This document shows, piece by piece, positions 24,450-32,074 of a stretch of 64,000 nt of DNA. This stretch comes from Clostridiaceae bacterium (GTDB lineage: Bacteria; Bacillota; Clostridia; Lachnospirales; Lachnospiraceae), in assembly GCA_009911065.1 (NCBI GenBank), contig QXWR01000012.1, positions 52,875 through 116,874 on the forward strand, written 5' to 3'. Position 1 is the first letter of the stretch, and each line of letters begins with the position of its first letter. The notes under the pieces were generated by a model that saw only the letters and a program-made list of their open reading frames with translations, ran no database searches and was not told where the DNA came from. The translations under genes were made by a program, and so were the position numbers.

Positions 24450-26111
24450 TTACGGAGTAGCCGGAGCAGAATCCGTGTTACCCTTATCCGGAGAGGCCGG
24501 ATTGTTTTGGGACAGATTGGTTTGTGTGTCCGGGGAACTGGAAGCCCTGGAGTCTGCCTGCTTTGTATCTGGAAGTCCGGTGAAATTCAGATTGCGGGTC
24601 ACTTTTGCATCATAAGTCTGTGCCTTTAAAATCTCCCGGAAGTCTACGCCAGTGGCTTCGGACATGGTGTCAAAAACCTGCTGCATCACAGTGGCGGCAT
24701 TGCCGGAAACCTGACTGATGCCAGAGCCGGAATCCCCGCCTCCGCCGTAGATATTGACCTTGCTGATGCTGGCCAAAGGCTTTGCAATCTCCGCAGCCAT
24801 CTGAGGCATAATGCTTAGGAGCATTTCCAAAATAGCGGCATTGTCATACTTGGAGTAGGCCTCTGCCTTCTTTTCCATACCTTCTGCCTCTGCCAGGGCT
24901 TTGGCCTGAATGGAGGCGGCTTCTGCCTCACCTTTGGCCCGGATACCAGTGGCTTCCTGCTCAGCGGCAAACCGGGTGGCTTCTGCCTTGGCCTTTAAAG
25001 CCTCTGCCTCTGCCAGGGCTTTCGCTTTCATGGCGTCCGCTTCTGCCTGTGCCTTGGCTTTCATGGCCTCTGCCTCTTTTTCTTGTTCATACTTCTTTGC
25101 CTCTGCTTCCCGCTGGCGCTTGGCAAGGGTAGCGGCAGCTTCCTGCTCAACCTTATACCGCTCTGCATCTGCCTTTTTATTGATCTCAGCTTCCAAAAAC
25201 TGCTGCTGAATGGCTACTTGCTGTTTGCGAAGCTCAGCTTCTCTTTCCGCTTTGGCAATCTGGGCATTGACTGTGGCAGTCTGGATGGTTTTCTGCTGTT
25301 CCTGCTTCTGAATCTCATAGGCAGCGTCAGCTTCCGCCTTTTTTGTGTCTGCATTTTTCTGAAGCTCGGACTTTTTGATGGCTAACTCATTGTTCTTTTG
25401 GGCGATCTCAGTCTGGGCGATTACCCGTGCATCGTTGGCAGATTTGTCGGCTTCTGCCTGTGCGATGGCAATGTCCCGGTCTGCCTGCGCCTTGGCAATG
25501 GCAGCATCCTTTTTAATGCGGGAGGTGTTGTCAGCGCCCAGGTCCTTGATCAGACCGTTCTCGTCAGTAACGTTTTGAATGTTACAGGAAAGAATCTCGA
25601 TTCCCAGTTTATCCATATCCTTGGAAGCTTTGGACATAACCTGGTCGGAAAAAGAATCCCGGTCCGTGTTGATCTCCTTTAAGGACAGAGTGCCAATGAT
25701 CTCACGCATATTACCTTGTAAAGAGTCCTGAAGGTCCATGGTAATATCAACGGCCTTTTTGTTCAGAAAGTTCTTGGCAGCCAGCTTGATGCCGTCGGGA
25801 CTGGGGGAAATCCGTACTTTGGCAACCGCGTCCACATTGACATTGATAAAGTCATTGGTGGGAACCGACTGCTCGGTTTTAATGTCCACAGTCATCTGGC
25901 CCAGATACAGACGGTCCAGACGCTCCAGATAAGGAATCTTAATTCCCGCCCGTCCCACAAGAATCCGGGAATCTTTCTTGAGACCAGAGATAATGTATGC
26001 CTGATCCGGCGGAGCTTTTACATAACCGCTGAATAAGATCAACAGGAAAATAATCACCCCTAAGCCAATAAGGGGAATGGTTAAAGGAATGTCGGACAGA
26101 TACGCTAACAT
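24450..26111 (-). CDS. Flotillin-family membrane scaffold protein
   Basis: 553 aa; ATG at 26111 (minus) lies 7 nt behind AAAGGAG, so a GTG-like upstream extension to 26141 is rejected. One N-terminal membrane segment (about residues 9-30) precedes an SPFH/band-7 domain to about 200. A long Ala/Glu/Lys coiled coil with repeated Ala-Glu-Ala units follows (about 210-430). The C-terminal tail is Gly/Ser/Pro-rich. Flotillins organise functional membrane microdomains. The gene stands alone, with its own promoter and a shared terminator with smsB. Confidence 0.93.
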   Translation of the reverse strand: MLAYLSDIPLTIPLIGLGVIIFLLILFSGYVKAPPDQAYIISGLKKDSRILVGRAGIKIPYLERLDRLYLGQMTVDIKTEQSVPTNDFINVNVDAVAKVRISPSPDGIKLAAKNFLNKKAVDITMDLQDSLQGNMREIIGTLSLKEINTDRDSFSDQVMSKASKDMDKLGIEILSCNIQNVTDENGLIKDLGADNTSRIKKDAAIAKAQADRDIAIAQAEADKSANDARVIAQTEIAQKNNELAIKKSELQKNADTKKAEADAAYEIQKQEQQKTIQTATVNAQIAKAEREAELRKQQVAIQQQFLEAEINKKADAERYKVEQEAAATLAKRQREAEAKKYEQEKEAEAMKAKAQAEADAMKAKALAEAEALKAKAEATRFAAEQEATGIRAKGEAEAASIQAKALAEAEGMEKKAEAYSKYDNAAILEMLLSIMPQMAAEIAKPLASISKVNIYGGGGDSGSGISQVSGNAATVMQQVFDTMSEATGVDFREILKAQTYDAKVTRNLNFTGLPDTKQADSRASSSPDTQTNLSQNNPASPDKGNTDSAPATP

Positions 26112-26161
26112 AAGTTTCTCCTTTCGTGAAACAAGACTCATAGAAAATATATTTAAGGTAT

Positions 26162-26190
26162 ATTTTATCGCAGATTCTTTGATTTTGCAA
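26162..26190 (-). promoter_or_regulatory. Promoter of the flotillin gene
   Basis: On the minus strand TTGCAA (26190-26185) and TAAAAT (26167-26162) are separated by 17 nt, about 50 nt upstream of the start codon. Confidence 0.65.
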
Positions 26191-26322
26191 GAGATGACTA
26201 TAAAATATCAGAAAACCGTAAGAATTTTCCTGATAAGTTTTGGGGCCATTGGCAAAAATATTCGAATTATTCCATACAATAAGAAAATATTTTAAAAACT
26301 TTAAAATTTATTGAAAAACGTG

Positions 26323-26351
26323 TTGACAAATCAAAGCGGATCTGTTATGAT
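26323..26351 (+). promoter_or_regulatory. Sigma-70 promoter of the large structured RNA candidate
   Basis: TTGACA (26323-26328) and TATGAT (26346-26351) with 17-nt spacing, reading into a long stretch without a gene. The predicted start is near 26358. Confidence 0.8.
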
Positions 26352-26357
26352 AAATCT

Positions 26358-26913
26358 ATCAAAAAGAGAGAGTCATAGGAAGAAAAGTTACAGTAAATAT
26401 TTTTTGGGACTGTAACACCGTTGGAAAATTCATCGAAAGAATTTTCCAGGAGGGGGAACTTGAAAATCTGCAGAAAGGAGGTACGGACCACCGAAAACTT
26501 AAATTTCGTTTCTGATGTCGCCTGACAGACAGAAACATAGGACAACGAATCTGCAAGGAGAAACACCAAAAGATACCCTGATGAGATGTTATCGCTAGAC
26601 GGAAGAGAATCGATTTTGCTTTATGACGAGAAAGTAGAGCAGAGAGGATTTGATTCAGGTACAGATAATAAGACCTGATATAAAAGGCAGAAGAGGAGCC
26701 AGGTGGAGTAGCCAAAGCAGAGGGAACAATTTTATATAGAGGTACATAAAGGCATGTACAAAGACAGCAAAGCGCCTATTCAGAAAGTCAGAAGGATGCT
26801 GTCAGGAGAAGGAAAGAGAGGTACAGTCCAATGGACGAAGTTCGGTAAAGCCGGATGTCAATGAAGAAGAATCGTTGATGTCCGGCTTTGTGGTGTATAT
26901 AACGGATTTTTTT
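26358..26913 (+). ncRNA. Candidate large structured noncoding RNA (about 550 nt), class unknown
   Basis: This gene-free stretch follows a strong promoter and is packed with hairpins on the + strand. Perfect stems: GTTACAGT (26387)/ACTGTAAC (26409); GGAAAATTC (26423)/GAATTTTCC (26439); GTTTCTG (26508)/CAGAAAC (26530), with an inner GTC/GAC; TCAGGT (26655)/ACCTGA (26673); GTACAT (26742)/ATGTAC (26754); GACAGCA (26763)/TGCTGTC (26797); GTCC (26826)/GGAC (26833). TGCTTTA (26617)/TAGAGCA (26635) has one G-U pair. The last is an 18-bp hairpin, 26847-26889, with a T7 run at 26907. The strand is purine-rich between stems. No frame has a plausible ribosome site plus reading frame. A motif ATCTGCA-n-AAGGAG occurs twice (26466, 26549). 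I see no tmRNA, RNase P, SRP, 6S or intron core. The size is in the range of OLE or ROOL RNAs, but I cannot assign it. Confidence 0.65.
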
Positions 26914-26919
26914 GGAAAA

Positions 26920-27903
26920 TCAGATTTTTTTTCCATACTCTTGAGGGGAAAGGCCCTGGCAGTGAAAGAGCGGTGTATACTCTTCTCTGGCGCTGCTTTT
27001 TTTCTGAATAAATCCCTGGTCCAGTCCAAGGTTTAAAGCGGTGTCCGCTACTTTTTTGTACTCATAAGAAGTAACCGTACGATTCAGCTCAGGATGGGGG
27101 CTGTTTTTTTGTATAGGCGTATATTGGCTTAAAAGGCTGATGAGAAAGCTGTCTTTTGGAAGGTTTTCGGCCATCCAGTGAAGGAGCCGGATGGAGTCAT
27201 CTTTGTGTCCGGGAAGAACCATATGTCGGATTATGACACCTTTTTTTAAGATGGAAACAGGTTCTGACTGGGCTGGTGAGAAAGAAGCAGTTTCCGTGTC
27301 AAACTTTGGCGGGCCGGTTTGGGCAATCATCTGAACAATGGCTTTGGAAGCACAGTCAAAATAATCGGAAGCTCCCGAAAAACTCATTGACAAATGAGAA
27401 TCCTGGTATTTGAAATCCGGGAGCCAGATATCTACATAATCTTTCAAAGCAGCGATTGTTTCCACCCGCTCATATCCGCCGCAGTTGTACACAACTGGAA
27501 TTGTGAGCTGACTGCGCACCAAATCCAGAGCCTGACAGATTTTGGGAAGATACTGAGTGGGGGTTACTAGATTGATGTTGTGAGCGCCTTCTTCCTGAAG
27601 CCAAAGGAAAATGTCTGCCAGTTGTCGTGGGGGCAGAATTTTGCCGGTAGGTTTTCGGCTGATGGCGTGATTTTGACAAAAACAGCAGCGCAGCGTGCAT
27701 CCAGTGAAAAAGACGGTACCGCTGCCGCGGATTCCGCTGATACAAGGCTCTTCCCATTTATGAAGAGCTGCCCGCGCTGCCTGGATGTCCACACCACAGC
27801 CGCAAAAACCGGTTGCCGCGCTTCGGTTCGCCCTGCACATTCTTGGACACAAACTGCAGCAGGTCAACCATTTATCTGAGAAAATTTCAACAGGATGTTC
27901 CAT
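26920..27903 (-). CDS. Radical SAM protein, PflX/pyruvate-formate-lyase-activating-enzyme-like
   Basis: 327 aa from ATG 27903 (minus), with GGAAGGA upstream; ATG 27924 is an alternative. The radical-SAM cluster motif Cys-Thr-Leu-Arg-Cys-Cys-Phe-Cys (CxxxCxxC, about 68-75) binds 4Fe-4S. Before it lies Cys-Ser-Leu-Cys-Pro-Arg-Met-Cys-Arg-Ala-Asn-Arg, the COG1313 (PflX) N-terminal signature with extra cysteines. Conserved Asn-Cys-Gly-Gly-Tyr-Glu and Asp-Ile-Trp-Leu-Pro-Asp-Phe-Lys-Tyr follow. The family probably activates a glycyl-radical or related enzyme, but no such target is nearby. It is convergent with the structured RNA and divergent from 6S RNA. Confidence 0.88.
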   Translation of the reverse strand: MEHPVEIFSDKWLTCCSLCPRMCRANRSAATGFCGCGVDIQAARAALHKWEEPCISGIRGSGTVFFTGCTLRCCFCQNHAISRKPTGKILPPRQLADIFLWLQEEGAHNINLVTPTQYLPKICQALDLVRSQLTIPVVYNCGGYERVETIAALKDYVDIWLPDFKYQDSHLSMSFSGASDYFDCASKAIVQMIAQTGPPKFDTETASFSPAQSEPVSILKKGVIIRHMVLPGHKDDSIRLLHWMAENLPKDSFLISLLSQYTPIQKNSPHPELNRTVTSYEYKKVADTALNLGLDQGFIQKKSSAREEYTPLFHCQGLSPQEYGKKI

Positions 27904-28024
27904 GAATGGTTCCTTCCTTTCCATGTATCTTTTCCGTCCCATAAATTTATTTTTTGATAAAACGATACGGTTTGCCAATGGTAACAGTGTATCAAATTTT
28001 TTTCACAATGGCAAGAAAAGGAAC

Positions 28025-28053
28025 TTGAAAAACTCGCCTGTCTGTAGTATAAT
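28025..28053 (+). promoter_or_regulatory. Promoter of 6S RNA
   Basis: TTGAAA (28025-28030) and perfect TATAAT (28048-28053), 17 nt apart; predicted start near 28060. Confidence 0.85.
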
Positions 28054-28059
28054 CATTCC

Positions 28060-28262
28060 ATAAGACAGAAGGAAGTAATTCCTGGGAATGCTCGACAACC
28101 TTACCAATTTTGAACCTACATCTGTGACACAGGGATTCCAATATTTGTAAGTGGATGTCAGGCCTCCATAGAGTGGAAGGCAGAAACTTACGTGAGGTTG
28201 CCCACCTAGCAACGGCTAGGCGTCAATAAGTAAGAACGGCTTTTCTGGGATTACTAAGGAAG
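28060..28262 (+). ncRNA. ssrS: 6S RNA
   Basis: About 200 nt with the layout of Firmicute 6S RNA, the open-promoter mimic that binds the sigma-A holoenzyme. The ends close on each other: AGTAATTCC (28075-28083) pairs with GGGATTACT (about 28247-28255). Characteristic internal blocks are GAACCTAC on the 5' side, and AGGCAGAAACTTA, GAGGTTGCCCACCTAG and CCTAGCAACGGCTAGG on the 3' side. A dedicated promoter precedes it and a strong terminator follows. No protein frame is plausible. Exact processed ends cannot be read from sequence. Confidence 0.87.
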
Positions 28263-28264
28263 AA

Positions 28265-28295
28265 AAAGCAGCGAGAAATCGCTGCTTTATCTTTT
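28265..28295 (+). terminator. Terminator of 6S RNA
   Basis: AAAGCAGCGA-GAAA-TCGCTGCTTT (28265-28288), a perfect 10-bp stem with a GAAA loop, then ATCTTTTT. Confidence 0.9.
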
Positions 28296-28442
28296 TGCCA
28301 TTTTGTGGTAATCTATATGGGACAGCCTGGGTTTTCCCGATTTTCAGGGAACGGTTCCAACCGAACCGATGGAATTACTTGTGTTTTTTTTCGTTATTAT
28401 GGGCAGTTTTTAAAAATGATTCGGAAACAGGAAGGAGAAACT

Positions 28443-29687
28443 ATGAAGAATAAGAAATACCAGCCATATATTTACTGGGGGATCACAGGATTTGTGGTGC
28501 TGTCATTGTTGATTGCCCTGATTTTTTTCATTATAGAGATGGAGAAGGTAAAAGCAGCAGTACAGATGTTTTTCGGAATTTTATCGCCCATTACTTACGG
28601 AGCGGTTCTGGCCTATCTGCTGGCGCCGATCTATAATTGGGTCCGGGATTTGACGGTCTCTGGTCTAAAGAAAAGCAGTCTGTCCCAAAAGAACCGGGAG
28701 GCTTTGGGAAGTTCTCTGGCTACATTTTTCAGTGTGGCGGTGCTGATTGCAGTGGTAGTGGGACTGGCTTCCATGTTGATTCCACAGCTTCGGGACAGCA
28801 TTGTGGGAATTATTGAGGCGCTTCCCACCAGCATTTATAATCTCCAGCTTCGTCTGGAACAGATTTTGGCAGATGACCCGGATTTGGAAATGATTGTCAT
28901 GGAGTACTATGACATGGGGGTATTTCAACTGCAGACCTGGCTGAACAATGATGTAATTCCCAATATGGACAAGATTTACAGCTTTATCAGCGGTCTGTCC
29001 AGTGGGATTTTTACGGTAATAAATGTTTTGAAGAACATTTTGATCGGAATCATTGTGATGGTATATCTTCTGAATATGAAAGAAAAGCTGCTGACTCAGC
29101 TGAAAATGATTCTTTATGGGGCATTCCCTTTAAAGATTGCGAATAAAGTATTGGAAGAAGGAAGATATGTGCATCAGGTGTTTGGCGGATTTATTATTGG
29201 AAAGCTTCTGGATTCGCTGATTATCGGGATTTTGTGTTTTGTGCTGTTGAATTTTATGAAAATGCCCTATGTGCTGTTAATCAGCGTGATTGTGGGCGTG
29301 ACCAATGTAATCCCGTTTTTCGGGCCATTTATCGGGGCGATTCCCAGCGCGTTTTTGATTTTGCTGGTCAGCCCGGTAAAATGCTTTTGGTTTTTAGGAT
29401 TTATCCTTTTGCTGCAGCAATTTGACGGCAATATTTTAGGGCCGAAGATTTTGGGAGATTCCACCGGATTATCCAGCTTTTGGGTGCTGTTTTCCATTTT
29501 GCTGTTTGGAGGATGGTTCGGATTTGTCGGCATGATCATCGGCGTGCCGACCTTTGCCGTGTTTTATAAATTGGTTACAGAGCTTGTTACCTGGCTGCTG
29601 GCCAAACGGCAGCTTTCCACAGATATTGAAAAGTATGATCATTTGAATTATATCGATGAGGAGAACAGGACCTACATTGAAAAGTAG
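28443..29687 (+). CDS. AI-2E (PerM)-family membrane protein
   Basis: 414 aa from ATG 28443 behind GGAGAAAC. About seven to eight hydrophobic segments with a large soluble loop (about 100-200), as in the AI-2E family. Family segments: Tyr-Gly-Ala-Val-Leu-Ala-Tyr-Leu-Leu near 45, Asn-Val-Ile-Pro-Phe-Phe-Gly-Pro-Phe-Ile-Gly and Gly-Ile/Val-Pro-Thr-Phe-Ala-Val near the end. Members have been linked to autoinducer-2 export or ion/proton exchange, so the substrate here is uncertain. The downstream SpoIID-domain gene overlaps its 3' end. Confidence 0.92.
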   Translation: MKNKKYQPYIYWGITGFVVLSLLIALIFFIIEMEKVKAAVQMFFGILSPITYGAVLAYLLAPIYNWVRDLTVSGLKKSSLSQKNREALGSSLATFFSVAVLIAVVVGLASMLIPQLRDSIVGIIEALPTSIYNLQLRLEQILADDPDLEMIVMEYYDMGVFQLQTWLNNDVIPNMDKIYSFISGLSSGIFTVINVLKNILIGIIVMVYLLNMKEKLLTQLKMILYGAFPLKIANKVLEEGRYVHQVFGGFIIGKLLDSLIIGILCFVLLNFMKMPYVLLISVIVGVTNVIPFFGPFIGAIPSAFLILLVSPVKCFWFLGFILLLQQFDGNILGPKILGDSTGLSSFWVLFSILLFGGWFGFVGMIIGVPTFAVFYKLVTELVTWLLAKRQLSTDIEKYDHLNYIDEENRTYIEK

Positions 29688-31974
29688 AAAGCGTCAGGTA
29701 AAAAGAATAAGATTGATTTGTTGGGTGATTGGGATTCCTTTGGTGATTGTTTTTCTTGTGGGGGTCATTCTTTTCCATGAGAAAGAGGGACAGGGAATAT
29801 CCAGGGCATTGGCGGCAAAATCTGTGGTTTTGGCCTTCCAGTCGCCAGAGGACCTTAAAGAATGGCAAAAGGAGTATGGGGCGTCTCATTTTTCTGCAAA
29901 AGATCTGGAACAGTGGTATGTGCCGTATATGGATTATCTGTATGAACATGGATATTTATCAGACAAGGAGACGCCGCCTAAAGATTGTGAGAAGGAGTTT
30001 TTGACCTACAAAGAGGCAGAGAAGATTGCATCCATGATTTCCCCGGAGCTGGCAGAGCGGGTTGGGGCAAACCGAAAGAACCGGGAGAAGCCTTTTCCGG
30101 AGGAAATGTGGTGGCTGCTTTATGATTCTTTGTTAAAGGCAGCAGATGAGACCGGGCAGGTGGAACAGAGAAGCATCTGCATTTACGGGACAGTGGAAAA
30201 TGTGCCGGGGACTCCGTCCTGGGTGGCTCATACCAGCTTGGGAGAGACCGGATTTGCAGGTCTGGCTCTGGACGGATACATAGATCATGAGTTAAATGTA
30301 TATGTGCGGGACAATGAGATGATTCATGTGTTGTCTGACAATGGGGAGCAGGTTACTTATCGGAATGTCTGGCTGGTGGACGGAGACGAGGAAGAGCTGC
30401 TGGTGTATGTAGGGGAGATTGAGCGGCGGATTCCTTTTGCGAAAAAATCGAAAAAGACGGAAAAATATTTACATAATCTGGCAGATATTGAATTGGACCA
30501 CGGAAAGGTAACGCGGGTTTTGGTGAAAAACCAGCGGATTACCGGAAAACTTTTGTCGGTTCAGCAGGATGGGGTGGAGATTGAAGGGTACGGACTGGTA
30601 CCTTTTGACGAGGAATATAAAGTTTTAAAAACTTATGGAGGACTGACCAAACAGAACCTTGAGGATGTGCTGGTAGGATATGAGAACCAGGAGTTTGTGG
30701 TGGCCAAGGGAAAGATCTGTGCGGTTCTGACTGTGCGGGAGTTTGAGGCAAAGACCATTCGGGTTTTGATTATGAACGAAGGGTTTGGCGGCTTGTATCA
30801 CTCTGGCATTACCCTGTCTGGAGATACGCCTCTTACCTTTACTGTGGGAGATCAGGTGACGGAAACGGCGGCAGGAGAGGAAGTGGCTTTTGCGCCAGGA
30901 GATGAGCGGCTGTCAGAGGGAAGATTGATTGTTACTGCCGGGGAGGGCGGAGAGATTCGGGTCTGTTCAATGAAGCGTCAGGATGCCAATCCCTGTTATG
31001 GAGGCCGTCTGGAACTGGTGGACACAGAGGAAGGGCTGGTGCTTATTAATGAATTGTATTTGGAGGATTATTTAAAAAAGGTCATTCCCAGTGAGATGCC
31101 TTCCAGCTATGAAAAGGAAGCTTTGAAGGCGCAGGCAGTGTGTGCCCGGACTTATGCTTACATGCAGATTCAAAGCAACACGTATCAGAGATTTGGCGCT
31201 CATGTAGATGACAGCACCAATTTTCAGGTGTATAACAATTCCGGCACCGATGAGCGAACCAGGGCGGCAGTGGAGGAAACCTATGGAAAAATGCTGCTCT
31301 ATGAGGGGAAACCAATTACCACGTATTACTTTTCCACTTCCTGCGGGCATACGGCAGACAGCAGTGTGTGGGGCAGTGACCCGGAGCTTACCCCCTATTT
31401 GAAAAGCATATCTTTACAGCCTGGACAAAAAAGCCTGGAACTGACTTCCAATGAGGATTTTGCCGCGTTTATCAAAAATAAGAATTATCCGGCTTATGAT
31501 TCTTCCTTTCCCTATTACCGGTGGAATGTGACTACCAACGCACAAATTTTGTCAGACAATATTTCCGGGGTGGGAACGGTGGAGTCAGTTCAAGTGGTAA
31601 AGCGAGGAGCGGGAGGCGTGGCTCAGGAGCTGCTGGTAAAGGGCAGTGAGGGAGAGACGCGGATTTTGGGGCAGGATCGGATTCGGGCGGCCTTGGGGGA
31701 TGAAAGGTTGACCATTTACCAGAAAAGCGGAAAAACGGCAACTGGCTGGAAGTCTCTGCCCAGTGGATTTTTGATTGTGGAACCAGGAGGCAAGGATGAA
31801 ACCGGGACCCGGCTTTTTGAAATCTATGGGGGAGGTTACGGACATGGGGTGGGAATGAGCCAGAACGGAGCACAGGGTATGGCAAAGGATGGAATGGGGT
31901 ATGAGGAGATTTTAAAGTTTTTCTATGAAGGGGTGACGGTGGAGACGATTTCCCAGGAGGGGGAAAAAGAGTAA
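29656..31974 (+). CDS. SpoIID/LytB-domain protein, membrane-anchored, with a long N-terminal extension
   Basis: 772 aa if read from ATG 29656; a TTG at 29677 has the better upstream AGGA and would remove seven residues. One membrane anchor lies near 18-40, preceded by Lys/Arg. The SpoIID domain occupies about 445-760: Ser-Glu-Met-Pro-Ser-Ser-Tyr, then Ala-Leu-Lys-Ala-Gln-Ala-Val-Cys-Ala-Arg-Thr-Tyr, and Gly-Gly-Gly-Tyr-Gly-His-Gly-Val-Gly-Met-Ser-Gln at the end. SpoIID proteins are lytic transglycosylases acting on peptidoglycan. The roughly 400-residue region between anchor and catalytic domain has no family I recognise. It overlaps the AI-2E gene by 32 nt and ends at a large bidirectional terminator. 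It could function in sporulation engulfment or vegetative wall remodelling. Confidence 0.88.
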   Translation: MRRTGPTLKSRKRQVKRIRLICWVIGIPLVIVFLVGVILFHEKEGQGISRALAAKSVVLAFQSPEDLKEWQKEYGASHFSAKDLEQWYVPYMDYLYEHGYLSDKETPPKDCEKEFLTYKEAEKIASMISPELAERVGANRKNREKPFPEEMWWLLYDSLLKAADETGQVEQRSICIYGTVENVPGTPSWVAHTSLGETGFAGLALDGYIDHELNVYVRDNEMIHVLSDNGEQVTYRNVWLVDGDEEELLVYVGEIERRIPFAKKSKKTEKYLHNLADIELDHGKVTRVLVKNQRITGKLLSVQQDGVEIEGYGLVPFDEEYKVLKTYGGLTKQNLEDVLVGYENQEFVVAKGKICAVLTVREFEAKTIRVLIMNEGFGGLYHSGITLSGDTPLTFTVGDQVTETAAGEEVAFAPGDERLSEGRLIVTAGEGGEIRVCSMKRQDANPCYGGRLELVDTEEGLVLINELYLEDYLKKVIPSEMPSSYEKEALKAQAVCARTYAYMQIQSNTYQRFGAHVDDSTNFQVYNNSGTDERTRAAVEETYGKMLLYEGKPITTYYFSTSCGHTADSSVWGSDPELTPYLKSISLQPGQKSLELTSNEDFAAFIKNKNYPAYDSSFPYYRWNVTTNAQILSDNISGVGTVESVQVVKRGAGGVAQELLVKGSEGETRILGQDRIRAALGDERLTIYQKSGKTATGWKSLPSGFLIVEPGGKDETGTRLFEIYGGGYGHGVGMSQNGAQGMAKDGMGYEEILKFFYEGVTVETISQEGEKE

Positions 31975-31989
31975 TCTTGTAAAAGGATG

Positions 31990-32047
31990 GATTTGGGTCA
32001 AATGAGGGAAATGCAGTTTTTGGCATTTGTTTCATTTGACCCAAATC
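31990..32047 (+). terminator. Large bidirectional terminator hairpin
   Basis: A perfect 16-bp stem, GATTTGGGTCAAATGA (31990-32005) with its complement at 32032-32047, plus inner AAATGC/GCATTT, between two convergent genes. Confidence 0.85.
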
Positions 32048-32074
32048 TTTATGGAACACTAGTATGTAAAACGA

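Noticed and set aside
26359..26715. 118-aa open frame on the minus strand inside the structured RNA candidate
   Set aside because: No ribosome site, no family resemblance, and it lies opposite a promoter-driven, hairpin-dense transcript; most likely a chance frame.
26358..26913. tmRNA, RNase P, SRP RNA or group I/II intron identity for the structured region
   Set aside because: None of the conserved cores (tRNA-like ends with a tag frame, RNase P P4, SRP Alu or S domain, intron domain V or P-Q-R-S) could be found by eye.
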